A stretch of DNA of 64,000 bases from Ricinus communis (lineage: Eukaryota > Streptophyta > Magnoliopsida > Malpighiales > Euphorbiaceae). The position numbers and the translations under genes were made by a program. Of the stretch, positions 13,063-26,200 are shown piece after piece (within the stretch, counting starts at the first letter, position 1; the number at the start of each line of letters is the position of its first letter). The DNA lies in assembly GCF_019578655.1 (NCBI RefSeq), contig NC_063261.1, positions 682,001 to 746,000 of the forward strand. The letters run 5' to 3'. The notes beneath the pieces are model-generated. The model was not told the origin of the DNA, searched no databases, and was given only the letters and a program-made list of their open reading frames with translations.

Positions 13063-14690
13063 CATAGCTTTTTGGGGCCTGCCCCAAGAGCTAAGAGACC
13101 TTGTTATTGTGTCTAAGTACCGTTGTTCGTACTATGTTTCGAAATAAGCCGTTCGGTTGAGGGTCCTAAGGGAGTTGGGTGGCTATTTTCAAATACCCGA
13201 CTTGACCGAAACTTAATAAGATGGATACAGATAATAATAAACAGGCTTGGGATGGTTTGGAATTTAATTTTACTACCCGTAACAGATTCGAGTCGGATTT
13301 GGATTTGAACCCATGGATACCCATTATCCAAACTCGATTATATTATTTAGAACATTATTTTATATTTTACTAAATTTATTTTTTGATTGTATTAATATAT
13401 TGAATATTTAATTTTAAATATTTAGATTTAATTTGTTCATATTTTTTATTTTTTATTTACATTAGGTTTGTTAATATATTTTAGAATTTAATTATTGTAA
13501 ACAGATTCGGTAAACAGGTATCCATTTAATTATCGGAATAATTATATAAACGGGTAGGGTACCCACTACCCGTTTAAGTATCCATAAATATATTTAATAG
13601 TTATTTAATTTACATAAATTTTAATCGGGTTCGGGTAGTATGCAAGTATTTTTATTCGAGTTTGAGACAGGTTCCGGTAATAGAAACAATTTCTTAAACG
13701 GGTTTGGATATGTGTATTTTAATCAGGTTCGGGTTCGAGTATCCTTAAATGGGTGGGTTCCCTACCCATTGCCACTCCTAGGGATTACGAAAGGCCTTAG
13801 ACCAATCAGAGAAGGAGTCGCCATCCAATGAGATTGAGACATGTTTCTAGAGTGAGGATGATGACTTTGTCCCCTCGCGAAGAGCTCAAGTTTTTTCCTC
13901 CCTAAATCAAAGATTCTAGATTTGAAAAGTTAGGTACGGATAGGGAAGGTTTATGAAGGCACCCCTATCAGCCTAAGAGGTGAAGCCTAGCCTCCAATAG
14001 AGTGGACGAGCCTTTGTATATCCTAATAACATTATCTTAGCCTATTTTACCCTATATTTATTTTATATACCAACCTTTTTGTATCTTTCTTAGCATGTGA
14101 TGTGAGAAATCAAGAGATTAACCTAAGGATGAGGTATTTTGGTACCTTAACTAGTCCTAAATGGAAGGCGTATTGGTGCCTTTGCTAATCCTAGTCGGGA
14201 GGTACTTTGATACCTTAGATTTTATTATCTTCACATATGAAAGGTAACCAAATCAGAATATGATTTTATTATCTAAGTCTACGTGCCAAATTTATTTTAT
14301 TTTAGCATTTGAGGTGATCACATTATATAGCTTGGGAACTTACATTGGTAAGCTCGATTTATTTTAAAGTTGGCATATGAGGTGATCACATAATACTAGA
14401 TTAATTTTAGTTCTTTAAACATGTGAAACGAGAAACCTAGAAAGCAATAAGATAAGTATATATAAAAGGAATTAGAGAGATCAGGCCGCTTAAGGAAAAA
14501 TTATTACAAACCACGGCCTTAGAGTCTCAAAACAAATTAATATAAATAAAAGGTAATAAATAATAAATAGAGCATGCAATTATAGAGAAATTAAATGGCG
14601 AAAAGTAAAAAAGAATGACTAAGAACGCAATTAATTAAAATTTAGTAGAAATTAATTAAAACAAGGTATGGCAGAACGAGCATTGGGTGA
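13063..14690. mobile_element. Nested insertion(s) in copia gag
   Basis: The gag homology is interrupted here. The outer parts (13063-13165 and 13790-14690) look like one repeat, with phrases such as GGAGTCGCCATCCAATGAG. An inner part (about 13165-13790) is rich in degenerate CGGGTA/TACCCG phrases and ends TTGCCACTCCTAGG, reminiscent of non-autonomous hAT-like elements. I could not find clean terminal repeats or target duplications, so the exact edges and class are uncertain. Confidence 0.5.
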
Positions 14691-14813
14691 GATCAATCTG
14701 TCAGCTTTGCTAAAATGTAGTTTTTTGGGTTCCAAGACTTTAGAGTTGATCTTTAGGGCTATTTTCATAAGTTTAACACACGTCATTCACTGAAAAGTAT
14801 TTCACCAACTAAA

Positions 14814-17800
14814 ATGTCTTATCATCGGACTTATATAAAATTTTATTTGAAAAATTTGGTGCTAACACCACCTCCGCTGCCTAACCCGCAATCTTCCAAC
14901 CAACACCCTTTATGGCAAAATAGAAGGCGATCTTGGAAAAATTCTCGTGTCTCTTACCAAATTTTTGGTTTAAACAATTATATTGCTGATCAGTTAGAAG
15001 GTATACCTCTTTGATTAATCGGCGTCCTTCACATAATCAAACAAATCTTGCTTCCTCTAGACCATCACCCTATGCTCATCCTCGATCTCAACCTCACTAT
15101 ACTCCTTGGGTTGTTGATACAGGAGGAAATGTTCGTATTACTCTAGACATCTCTAAGCTTCAATTCCCAATGCCATATACACGTGGTGATCAATTGATTG
15201 TTAGTAATGGATAAGATTTGCTTATTTCTACCATGAATCATTCTTTTATTTCTTCTCCATCAAAATCTTTATTTGTCAATAATATTTTACATGTTCCATA
15301 TATTACAAAACCATTGCTTTCTATTTCAAAATTTTCTAATGATAATCATTGCTCTTTTGAATTTTGGCCTTCTTTCTTTCTTTCTTATTAAGGACTAGAA
15401 GATAAAGCAGCAACTCCAACGAGGAGTGAATGAGAATGGTTTGTACTTATTGCCAAATATCCAGTGATCTCAAGCTCTCCTTACTGAATTTGTTCTTTTT
15501 GATGTTTGGCACTCTCATCTTGGTCACCTACAAAATTGGACAGTAGCAAAAATTCTTAAGGCTCATGATCTTCCAACCTTTATCAAGTTTAATCCTGAAA
15601 AGTGTTCTTTTTATTTTTTAGGAAAATTAGCTAAAATTCCTCTTACTCTTGTTGAACATAAAAGTTTAAAATCATTTGATATTACTCATTTTGATATCTA
15701 AGGACGTTCTCCAGTTTTATCAAATTTAGGTTTTCATTATTTTGTGTTATTTATACTCAATTCACTTGGGTATACTTCTTGAAAAATAAAAGTGATATCT
15801 ATGATATTTTCATCAATTTTGAAGCCCTTGTTGAAACACAATTTTCTACCAAAATTAAAGCCTTTCATTCTGATTGGAGTGGTGAGTACTAAAAATTAAG
15901 TAAATTTTTTCAGACCCAAAAAATTGTTCATCATATATTTTATCTTTATACACATGAACAAAATGGTACCTCTGAAAGGAAAATTAGACATTTAGTTACT
16001 ACTAGTCTAACCTTACTTACTCACAGTTCAATTCCTTTTAAATACTGGCCAGATTCTTATAACTCAACTTTAACTCTTAATAATGGATTACCAACTACTG
16101 TGGTTCATGAGAAATTCTTTAAGAGGTAAAAATCCAAATTACAAATCATTAAAATATTCGGTTATGCCATCTTTCCTTTGCTAAGACCATATCACAAAAA
16201 TAAATTTAATTTTCGCACAAAAGAATGTGTCTATTTAGGGCTGCTCCTTCCCATTTTGGTTACCGATGCCTTGATGTATAAAATGACAAAAAATATATTG
16301 CAAGACACGTTCAAATCAATGAGTCTTTTTTTCCTTTTATGAATTCTAATTCTTGTTTAACTCCACCCAAAAGTCAACATTCTTTTCCTTGGTTATAGGT
16401 GATAAGTGCGGGCCATTCCAATTCACTTCCTAAAGGTATTTGCTAATAATATTTCTAATTTATCTACTGTTGTTTCTACTAATCCCATTGCATGTCAAAC
16501 TTCTCCATTAAATGCGGGTCCTACCTTATCCTCACCAAGAGTCTCAGTTTCACCTCAACTACACAATTCAATTCCAAATACATTGTCTCTTGTACCAACC
16601 TCTACTGATCATAATTATTCTAATCCTACATATTTCTCTCCTTCCCGTACTAAAACTCTATCTGCCTTGCTAGGATTAAACCTTGTTGTCGACCTTACGT
16701 CTATTACAACAAACCAACCTCATCAAATACAACCACCACATGATATTATCTCACCAACCGTATCTCCACCTAGGACTCATCCCATGTAGTTGAGGCCTTT
16801 TACTATGCGATGACGTGAGGCTCACCTTGCTTCTTATAATTCCATTCCAAATACTACACCTAAGCCACCTAATTTACCCAAGCTGTGAAGCACAAAGAAT
16901 GGCGAGCTGCCATGAGTGAAGAAATTCAAGCTATTTTAAATAATTAAACTGGCAGTATTGTTCCTAGACCTGCTCATGTTAATGTGGTTGGCAATAAATG
17001 GGTCTACAAAATAAAAAGGAATTCAGATGGCATAATCTCTCATTTCAAGGCATGTTTTGTTGCAAAGGGATTTGATCAACAATCTAGAACAGACAATAAG
17101 GAGACATTTAGTTCGGTGGTTAAGGCTACAACTATTAGATGATCCTTGCCTTTGCGACTATAAATAGATAGGAAATGAAACAAATTGACATATCAAATGC
17201 CTTTCTTCATGGAAATTTTCAAGAAACAGTGTATGTGGAACAACCTCGAGGCTTTATTGATAGTAAGAACCTGAACCATGTATGTCATTTACATTACTCT
17301 CTTAATGGCCTAAAGCAAGCTCCTCGATAATGGTTTAATCAATTGAGCTCTTTTCTTATTGGTTTTGGTTTTCAATTCTCCAAGGATAAGACATCATTGT
17401 TTATCTTTCGTCAAGGTTTAGCTTCAGTCTTTTTATTAGTAAATGTCGACGACATAATCCTTCTTGGTAATTCTTCAACACTTTTGAATCTTTTCTTTCT
17501 CGTTTGAAGTTTGAATTTCCTATAAGAGATATTGGTTCCTTGAATTATTTTCTTGGTATTGAGGTTAATAATACTTCCAAGGGTACCTTTTTATGTCAAT
17601 ATAAGTATATTCATGACGTGTCGGATCAGAATGGTTTGTTGGATGCTAAGAGCTGTTCGACACTGATGGCTACTACTCCACCGTTATCTAAAACATCAGG
17701 TTCTATTTTGAGTAATTGTGATCAGTATAGGCAAGTAGTAGGGGCATTGTAGTATGCTACATTTACCAAGCTTGATATAGCTTTTATTGTTAAATGAATT

Positions 17801-18340
17801 TATCAGTTTATGCATAATCCATCTGACATTCATTGGAAAGCGGTTAATCGCTTATTACGATATTTAAAGCATAATTTGTATTATTCACTTTCCTTTTCTG
17901 TTGATTCTACTACTCAGCTCCAATGCTTTTCTGATAACAATTGGGGTGTTGTTCTAATGATCGACCTTCTACCAATGGTTATGCCATTTATTTCAAAATT
18001 TTTTGGACTGCTAAAAAGGAACCCACTATTGCTCGTTCCTCTACTGAGAGTGAATACAAGGTTGTTGCTAATCTTACAATCAAGTTATTATGGATTCAGT
18101 CTTTATAAAAAGAGCTCGGTACAGTTTCCTTCATAAGACTATTCTTTAGTGTGACAATATTAATACCATATATCTTACTATTAATCGAGTGTTTCATGCT
18201 CGAACCAAGCATATTGAGCTTGATTATTACTTTATTCATGAGTAGGTGGTCAAGTAGGTGGTCAAGGGAAATGTCCAAGTTCATTCGTCTCTACTGCTGA
18301 TCAACTAGGGATATCTTTACCAAGCCATTAGGTATAAGGC
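14814..18340 (+). pseudogene. copia pol (PR-INT-RT-RNaseH), broken
   Basis: Domains follow copia order in shifting frames. A protease-like WVVDTGG lies near 15107, with DTG in place of the usual DSGA. The pre-integrase HSHLGHL lies near 15510. Integrase shows FHSDWSGEY near 15870 and EQNGTSERKIRH near 15960. RT shows [12 protein letters not shown] near 17180 and LVNVDDIILLG near 17440 (family YVDD). RNase H has CFSDNNWG near 17930 and SSTESEY near 18040. The C-terminal DIFTKPLG lies near 18310. Stops are numerous, so no product is expected. Confidence 0.9.
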
Positions 18341-18396
18341 AGTTTCTTAATCTTTGATCTAAGCTTTGCCTATTGCCTCGCCCACTATTGGCTTGA

Positions 18397-18615
18397 AGAA
18401 GGAGGGGGGGGAGGGTGATAAGGATGTAATCTTTTCTTTGTATTATGCTGTATTATGATATGTATTTATCTCTTTCTTAGTCTTATCATGTATAGATATT
18501 AGCTGTAAAAAATATTTACTTTAGTTGTATCCTTTCTTGGATTTGGCTATGTATGTAATTTGTGCTTCATTATCAATGTAATGCAAATCATTCAATTCAT
18601 CATTAAGTCTCTACA
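18397..18615 (+). repeat. copia polypurine tract and 3' LTR
   Basis: GAAGGAGGGGGGGGAGGG ends at 18415, directly before the LTR start TGATAAGG at 18416. The LTR ends CTCTACA at 18615 and is followed by the target copy GTTAC. It is about 10 bp longer than the 5' LTR because of a small insertion near its start, and has several substitutions, so the insertion is not recent. Confidence 0.92.
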
Positions 18616-19440
18616 GTTACTCAAAAGATTCAAGACTTTAAATAAAAAGTGAAACAACTAGAAAGCAAAAAATAAAAGATCAAATCTTATCTAATAACAA
18701 CTATATCTTATCAATAGTCAATAAAAATGCATGTATAAATCAATTGTATATATTGTTATAACATATAGTTTTAGTATATCAACAGTATACTTTAAGTATC
18801 GTACTTTATAAAAATAAAAAAAAATTATTTCATTCAATTTAACTGTATCCTAATATATAGTATCTTTTTAATATCTAAATAATATCTTTTAATATGTAGT
18901 ATCATTATTACTCAAAAAATTCAAGACTTCAAATAAAGCATGTATGAGTTAGAAAGCTAATATAAAAGAATCAAATCTTATCTAATAACAACTATACCTT
19001 ATCAATGATCAATAAAAATATAGGTATTAATTAATTATGTATACTGTTATAACATATAGTTTTAGTATATCAACAGTATACTTTAAATATCATGTTCTAA
19101 AAAATAAAATAAAATAAACTTCAATTACTTTAAAAGTATACTGATATATCATATCTTTGTAGTATTTAAATAGTATCTTTTTCATAGTCAACATCAAGAT
19201 TATATAAAATTAAATAATTCAACTACAACATCGATAAACTACAAAGTATATATAAAGTAATAAAACACTATCTACTGACAACATAAATTTATCAATGAAA
19301 AAACAGATATACATAAATTTATCAATGAAAAAGCAGATATATCAATAGTGTACTTTAGATATACTGATATACAAAAATCATAAAGAAAATATACTTCAAA
19401 TATCTTCCATATCTATTTTAAATAAGCTAGACAATAACCA

Positions 19441-20334
19441 AAAAAAATAGAAAAAGAAAAAATTATATAAAACCTTCTCATACATATATCTATTCAAAAA
19501 AATTTAAAGAAAAAAAAATACCTTCAAAACGCGATCAACAGATTCCTTGATGGAGGTTTTCTTCTGGTTTTTAGATTCAGATTTGTTGAATCATGAATAG
19601 GTTCTTCAGGCACTATTTTCCTCCTTTTTTAACACCTTAATGGAGAATCCTTAACACTTTTAGAGAATCTTCGGCTGCATGCAACCTTTTCTTACTCGAT
19701 TTCTTCTTAATTTTCTCAGTAATATCATTCCTCTTTTTTTTTTATCTAACTTTTTTTATTTCACTAACTTTCTACTTAGCCAATTTGTTTTTTTAAAAAA
19801 ATAGGTTTAATCAATTTTTTCAAAATCTGACTATTAGATTTTACAATTAAAATCGAACTTAAAGTTATTATCCATTAAAATTCTATCACTCTTAATTTTA
19901 CGCAATAGATTGAAAAAAATTCAAGTTTCAACTCTCCAACTTTCTTTTTAGAATTTTATCTTTCAAATTAAAATCTTATCATCTTTTAAAAAAAATGTTA
20001 AGGAAAAACGGTGGGCATGAAATTTCTTCATAAATTTTTTGACCCGCCCAAATATGAGAGGCCTCCAAAGTTCGAATTAATGATTCTATTCGAAACCAGT
20101 TCAATCCGACCCAGAGCCCAATTGTGGTATTCTTTCTCCGCAACTGCAAGTTACAATATCTTCTAGCTCTTCAACCATGGCATAGCAATGATTTCAAGTT
20201 TTTGTGAGCAATCTTTCTGATTTTCTACTTCAACTAGGAAATGATAATGATAGTTCTTTAATTGTCAAATCCTCATCTCCAGCAATGGTATTCTTTATTT
20301 CCCTAACGATCTCTCTTCTCTTAAAGCTGTAACT

Positions 20335-20366
<32 letters not shown>

Positions 20367-20390
20367 TTTGTTTGTTGAATCTATCTCAGT
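19441..20390 (+). promoter_or_regulatory. Upstream region of the glycosyltransferase gene
   Basis: No other gene is seen between the tandem repeat and the start codon. The last 60 bases before the ATG contain a long pyrimidine tract (about 20338-20370, TTTTCTTTTC then a T run), common in plant 5' leaders. A TATA box cannot be chosen with confidence in this AT-rich DNA. Confidence 0.4.
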
Positions 20391-21881
20391 ATGGATTCCC
20401 ATGATTATAACCCTTCACAATCCAGTAAAACCAGCAAATTCGCCCTAAAGCCAAGAGCCTTTTTGTTTTACTTATTATCAATACTAGTTCTCTTTTTAGC
20501 AATCTCATTTAGTTTTACCAGAACAAACTGCATTAGAATCCACCACCTAAGATCAGTCCTCACATCAAATCCCAACGCTCTTCAGAAAATTCTAGGCTTT
20601 GTTAATCAATTCCAGAAACCCACCAAAACCCTAATACCAAATCCCATTTCTGTTCCTTCCCGTTGTGTTTTATGGATGGCCCCTTTCCTTTCAGGTGGTG
20701 GGTATAGCTCAGAAGCTTGGTCTTATATGTTAGCTCTTAATGAACACACGAAAGTACCCAGCTTTAGGTTAAAGGTTGAGCAACATGGTGATTTAGAATC
20801 TATTGAATTTTGGGAGGGTTTGCCTCTTCATATCAAGCAGTTGGCTTTTAACCTTCACGAAACCAAATGTAGAATGAATGAGACCATTGTATTGTGTCAT
20901 AGTGAGCCTGGTGCTTGGTATCCACCATTGTTTCAAACCTTGCCTTGTCCACCAACTGGTTATAATGGTTATATGTCTGTAATTGGTAGAACAATGTTTG
21001 AAACTGATAGAGTGAATGTTGAACATGTTAGGCGATGTAATCAAATGGATTATATTTGGGTTCCTACTGAGTTTCATGTATCGACATTTATAAAGAGTGG
21101 GGTTGATGCATCTAAGGTTGTGAAAATTGGTCAGCCTATTGATGTGGAGTTTTTTGATCCAACCAATTATACACCATTACATCTTTCCTCAATTGGGGAT
21201 TTGGTTTTAGGTGCCAGAAAAAAGGGTTCTGATTTGAAAAGGGAATTTATTTTCTTGAGTGTGTTTAAGTGGGAGTATAGGAAAGGATGGGATGTGTTGC
21301 TGAAAGCATACCTGAAAGAGTTCTCTGGGATTGATGAAGTTGCTTTATATTTGTTAACAAATCCATATCACTCTGATAGTGATTTTGGGAATAAGATTTT
21401 GGAGTTTCTGGGGACTTCCAAAATAGAAAAACCAGGAGAGTCTTGGCCTGCTATCTATGTTATTGATACCCACATAGCTCAGATTGATTTGCCAAGAATG
21501 TATAAAGCAGCCAATGCATTTGTTCTTCCATCAAGAGGAGAAGGGTGGGGGAGGCCTATTGTGGAGGCCATGTCTATGTCTTTGCCTGTCATTGCAACAA
21601 ATTGGTCTGGGCCACTGGAGTATCTCACCGAAGAGAATAGCTATCCATTGCCAGTTGATAGACTGTCCGAAGTTATGGAAGGGCCATTCAAAGGGCATCT
21701 CTGGGCTGAACCTTCTGTTGATAAACTTCAACATCTAATGAGGCATGTAACGGCTAATGTTGAGGAAGCTCAGGCGAAAGCAAGGCAGGCTAGGGAAGAC
21801 ATGATTACAAGGTTTTCTCCTCAGGTTGTTGCAGGAGTTGTCACCAACCAATTAAAAAATATACTTGATACAATGGTTTGA
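20391..21881 (+). CDS. Type-II membrane glycosyltransferase, GT4-like
   Basis: This is an uninterrupted 496-aa single-exon frame. A short cytosolic tail is followed by one hydrophobic segment at about residues 23-43 (FLFYLLSILVLFLAISFSF), a signal-anchor suggesting a Golgi or other endomembrane protein with a lumenal catalytic domain. The region around 286-470 resembles the Glycos_transf_1 (GT4, GT-B fold) domain: FLSVFKWEYRKGWDVLL, then the nucleotide-sugar signature EGWGRPIVE (E384...E392, an E-x7-E motif) and NWSGPLEYL. It resembles plant single-copy proteins of the AT3G10630 type, annotated as UDP-glycosyltransferase superfamily. Donor and acceptor are unknown. The ATG follows a polypyrimidine leader and no upstream in-frame ATG was chosen. 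The neighbouring Nudix gene is convergent and unrelated. Confidence 0.93.
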   Translation: MDSHDYNPSQSSKTSKFALKPRAFLFYLLSILVLFLAISFSFTRTNCIRIHHLRSVLTSNPNALQKILGFVNQFQKPTKTLIPNPISVPSRCVLWMAPFLSGGGYSSEAWSYMLALNEHTKVPSFRLKVEQHGDLESIEFWEGLPLHIKQLAFNLHETKCRMNETIVLCHSEPGAWYPPLFQTLPCPPTGYNGYMSVIGRTMFETDRVNVEHVRRCNQMDYIWVPTEFHVSTFIKSGVDASKVVKIGQPIDVEFFDPTNYTPLHLSSIGDLVLGARKKGSDLKREFIFLSVFKWEYRKGWDVLLKAYLKEFSGIDEVALYLLTNPYHSDSDFGNKILEFLGTSKIEKPGESWPAIYVIDTHIAQIDLPRMYKAANAFVLPSRGEGWGRPIVEAMSMSLPVIATNWSGPLEYLTEENSYPLPVDRLSEVMEGPFKGHLWAEPSVDKLQHLMRHVTANVEEAQAKARQAREDMITRFSPQVVAGVVTNQLKNILDTMV

Positions 21882-23234
21882 AAGTTGCGGGTCTTTCTTT
21901 TTTTTTTTTCATTTGGGAGGTTATGTAAATGATATAACACGGCCATAATTGGAGTTTGCTATTTTGCAAGAGGTTAAAGCTCCTGCATTCAGAAATCAAC
22001 ATTGGCAGTCTGTTATGAGCGAACATGTCCTGAAGTATTGACAGAATTTCATAGAGTTCCAGTCCAGTTTGATACAAATATAACTGGTCAATTGTGGTAC
22101 GGTATCTTTTTGTGTGTTCGAACAATTTTGTCTACTAAGAATTTATACAACTGGAGATGTTTTAGAATGAAGCTTGAACTCCGGCTTTCAAAGTCCAGAA
22201 ATTGTCATGGAAAAATCCTCAGTTTCCAGAGTGCTCTATTGATCTTGCTGTAGTTATCAAGAGAATGCATATGCGAGTTTTCAAATCGAATTAGCTCCAG
22301 TATAACCTCACTAACATTAAGAACTTGTAACTTTCAGTTGGAGACCTCAAATCTTTACTGTAACTTGATACGTTATTGAACTTAGAGATACTAGCTCCGT
22401 CCCATATTAAAAAACATGTTATGACTTGGTTAAGGATGTACATCCAGAAGACTCTTCCATTCCTGAATTTTGTGCGGACTGCTCTCTGTGCAGCTAGATC
22501 AACCCACTTAAGATCTTGCATCAACTAGTTAGATGTTGCTTCTGTCTTTTCCTCAGTTTTCCTGGGAATTCCTGAATGGTACCAGCTGCCATCTACTGTT
22601 AATGTCTGCTGCAATGGCTTTCTGAAGCTGCCTTTTCCCCATGAATACACTTGAGCAAAAGCTAGTTACATGACAAAACAATTTCAGGAGCATAGAAGCT
22701 TCATCAATAATTATGTCAGGGAAATAATTTATTTGTAAACAGCACATGGAATATATGGTCATTTCCATCAGCATCAGAGTGGTTTGCTGTCAGGAAAATA
22801 CTCTGGGATACTTACAACCAGGGAAGAGTTTCTTTCTTAGCAATTACAGTACGGATTCGGATTGGGATTCGGATAAAAGGACTGCCATTTGAAAGTCCTG
22901 GCCAGTTAGGTCATTCATCGATTTGTCGAAAAAACAAATTGCAGACGTCATACAAATAGTTCCACATAAACATCATTCAGTCTCCAATCATGAAATGGAA
23001 GTATTAAATCATATGAGCAAGATCTTTAATCCCTTAAATTCAACACCAAAATTGGCATTTTCCACATGATGTTTTATAACATGCCAACTCTAGGTTTTCC
23101 AATGAAGTATAAGAATATCAGATTGTTGGAGAGATTGCATATGTATCCAAATGCTAACCCCAAATACCATGATTCATTCACTGATTATTTCACTGGACGA
23201 AAAGTAATAAAATTGTCAGCCTTTCTGTATGAAT
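21882..23234. other. 3' UTR and convergent intergenic region
   Basis: This lies between the stop codons of two convergent genes. The first few hundred bases probably form the 3' UTR of the glycosyltransferase; AT-rich sequence after 23000 is the likely 3' UTR of the Nudix gene. Short frames here (for example 22002-22253) show no family features and are taken as chance. Confidence 0.55.
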
Positions 23235-26200
23235 TTATGCAAAATAAGGAGCAAAAGCTGCTAAAACTTCCTTGTAAACAGATTTCTTGAACTCTACAGC
23301 CTGCAAGCAAATGAAGAAAAAGAATAATTAAGAGAACGCTAAACCTATTAAATTTCTCCTATATCAAGAAACACTCAAGGGTCCTAACTGTCTCTACTAT
23401 CACAGAAACTGGTTAAACCTAAGAAAAGGCTAAAGGAAGAACTTGGGTTAATACCTCCGAGAAATAGATTGTCCATGAACCGCATGCAATTATATCAGGC
23501 TATTCAGTCCATTCTTAATCTTTTATTTGGCAAAATGACTATACCACACAAAGTTCAAATAGTTGAGGATTGTAACAATGAACATATGCACCAAAAGCCC
23601 AAAATTTCAATGTCATTGCATTTCTGTCCAGGCTACAGAAATATAGATCAGATGGTCCTACAATAGAATCTTCTCTCAAATCTGTACTATAAAGAGATTT
23701 ATATGCCATTTTGAAGCCAAAAGGACCATATTTCAAGACTAATCTAAATGGTGACTTCAGCCAAGAGCGTGGCTTTGGTGAAACTAAGTTGGTTCTAAAA
23801 AAATGTTATTCTTGCTTTTCAATCTATCAGCCAATGAAGAAAAAGGTTTGATAACGAGTATCTTGGACTCTAATTGCTGTAATCTGTGATGCAAAGTCAA
23901 CGTACAAGCAATATTCAAAGTTTTTAATTTGGAGGTCAGAAGAGACGTGGATGGCACTGAAGGCTAGAAGAATTGAGCATCCTAAAAAATGTGCAATTTA
24001 TCTCCTAAGGGTTTAGCAATCAACAAAAATGAGCTAGTAGCAATCAAGCAATCAACAATAATGAGCTAGTAGCAATCAAGCTGACTCCTAGAGCCTAGAA
24101 TTTTAATATTTGGGAATTAATTTTCATTTTTCCTCTTTCTGTCAGTTCTAAATTTGCTACAGAAGTTCTGAACAATAAAAAGATTTGGCAAGCTCCTATG
24201 CCACAATACCCCATATCCTAAAACCAAGGATATGGTCCTTTCTTAATCAAAAAAAAAAAAAAAAAGAAGTGTGTATAAGAAGTTTAGAGGCAAAAGACCA
24301 CATCCTTAGTCAAAAGAACTACATGAAATCATACTCGGTGATAGGTTATAGTTAATAAACTTGTGTTAGAGCAATACTTGGTGCAATCACATGTATAGCG
24401 TCATCTCAGCTGTCCATTGTCATGATGTGTTCAGTCCGCTAGTACACAATTTATAGCTCTAATACACAAATATCACAATTTCAATGATACCAAGTATAGT
24501 GTCACTCTTACATCAATCACAAAAATGCTTCTGTTATTTTTGAATATTTAGCTTCCATGCAATTCCAGAAAACCAAACTTTTGCCCAAGTATTAAATAAA
24601 CCCTAAATGGAACTAAAACGTAGATAAGAATTTACTGGTTTTCTACGATATCAAAAGGCATCTCAAGTATATCTTGATGCTCCTTAACAAGAACCTAAGT
24701 GACACTATCATAACATATATAATATTAATTATTCATTAAATACAAGTTTAATTCTAAAAGTCAACTCTATTAAGATTTTCTATCATTATGTATAATAAAG
24801 TCTAATTCTTGAACTTCAAAAAGAAAAGGTAAATTTGTTTGTATTACATATACATCTATCCTATTTACGGTCCATACTTTTTTTTTTTTAAAAGAATTTA
24901 CAGCCCATACTTGGATCAATCACAATTTAATTTTAAATTATTCTTATAAGAAATTAATTACCACTTTAGTTTTTGTATTTATATTAACCACTTAAGATTA
25001 TTATTAAAAATTAAAAATCAATTTAATATTGATATAAATATTTATTCCATGTTTCTACCTAAATTAGGTCAGCTTGATTAAAATATCTAATACATAAATA
25101 GGTGAACTAGAATTAGAGTTGGTTACAATTGGATTCGAACTGTAAAGCCGTCAATTCATTTTATAAAAAGTAAACTAAAATTTGAACAATATTCCATTAC
25201 GAATACTGCATATTTGTAACACTAACAATGTTTATTTTTATTTTAGATTTAGTAGTTACTTTGTTTTCTATTACATGGACAATAACGAGTCCAACTATTA
25301 ATATTCATGTGCACAGCACGTGGATAAAAAACTAATATAAATTATTAAGAACTCATGCTTATAGGAGTCTTAGTTGTGCATTATTGGATTTCTATAGTTT
25401 GTAAGATCGCCAAAGTAATTAATCATTAATCAATTAATTAGGTATAGACCCCGCCAAAAAATTTGGAATTCTATCAAATCCAAATGTTAATATTAATATT
25501 AGTTCAAGGGAAGAGCCTTGTGGAGCTTCAGCTCCTATGAGAACTAGATTTCAACCTCTAAAAGAAAGAAATGGTTTGAAGACTCAAGCTTGTATTAACC
25601 CATAGCCTCATACAACTATTTTCACCATAGAAGTGACAAGAACTCACATGATCAAGTATTTGTTCAGGTGACATCCATGACCATTGGCCGAACTCAGGTT
25701 TCTCTAAGCCATCACCCAAAAGATTGATCTCTTCCTCCTTCCCAGTGAATTTAAGAAGAAACCTGTGTTTGCATTTGTAAATCTAATAAGATACAGAGTA
25801 GAATGAGACTGAGTGAGAAGAAAAATTACTAAAGTTTTTATGTATAAACTTAATGAAATTTTCATGTACATATTTAATGAGATTGATCTGACTTATTCAA
25901 AACCAGATCGGCTCAAATTTGAAGTGGTAGGCCTTATATTGGTCAAGCTAGCTGAGATATCAGACCTAGAAAGTGAATGATGAATCATATGGCCTGTCCA
26001 TATACTTACCACTTCTGCGCTTGACCTTTCCAGTCAGATCCCCATTGTTGTTTAAGTTTTTCCCTAACTTGTGGTGGGAAGTCATATGTCAACCAATTAG
26101 GTGCCTGCACAATGAACAAAGTGAATGATAGAATATTCTAAGTGTCAAACATGGCAGTAAAACAAAGGCAGAACTTAAAGCTGATCCAAGCACGGCCAAT

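Larger units (their letters stand above)
12186..18615 (+). mobile_element. Ty1/copia retrotransposon, dead, full-length ends
   Basis: Two ~190-200 bp LTRs (12186-12375 and 18416-18615), both starting TGATAAGGATGTAATC and ending CTCTACA, flank gag and pol in copia order (protease, integrase, reverse transcriptase, RNase H). The 5-base target-site duplication GTTAC is present on both sides (12181-12185 and 18616-18620). Many stops and frameshifts and a nested insertion in gag show that it is inactive. It inserted into the ~292-bp tandem array. Confidence 0.93.
11600..19440. repeat. ~292-bp AT-rich tandem repeat split by copia
   Basis: The phrase CAGTATACTTTAA recurs at 11761, 12054, 18783 and 19074, with a diverged copy near 19346. 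Removing the copia element and one target-site copy gives spacings of 293, 294 and 291 bases, so at least four units form one array. Each unit also holds TTATCAATGATCAAT, TTGTTATAACATATAG and AGTATCTTTTT phrases. The start (11600-11760) is more degenerate. No coding potential is seen. Confidence 0.85.
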
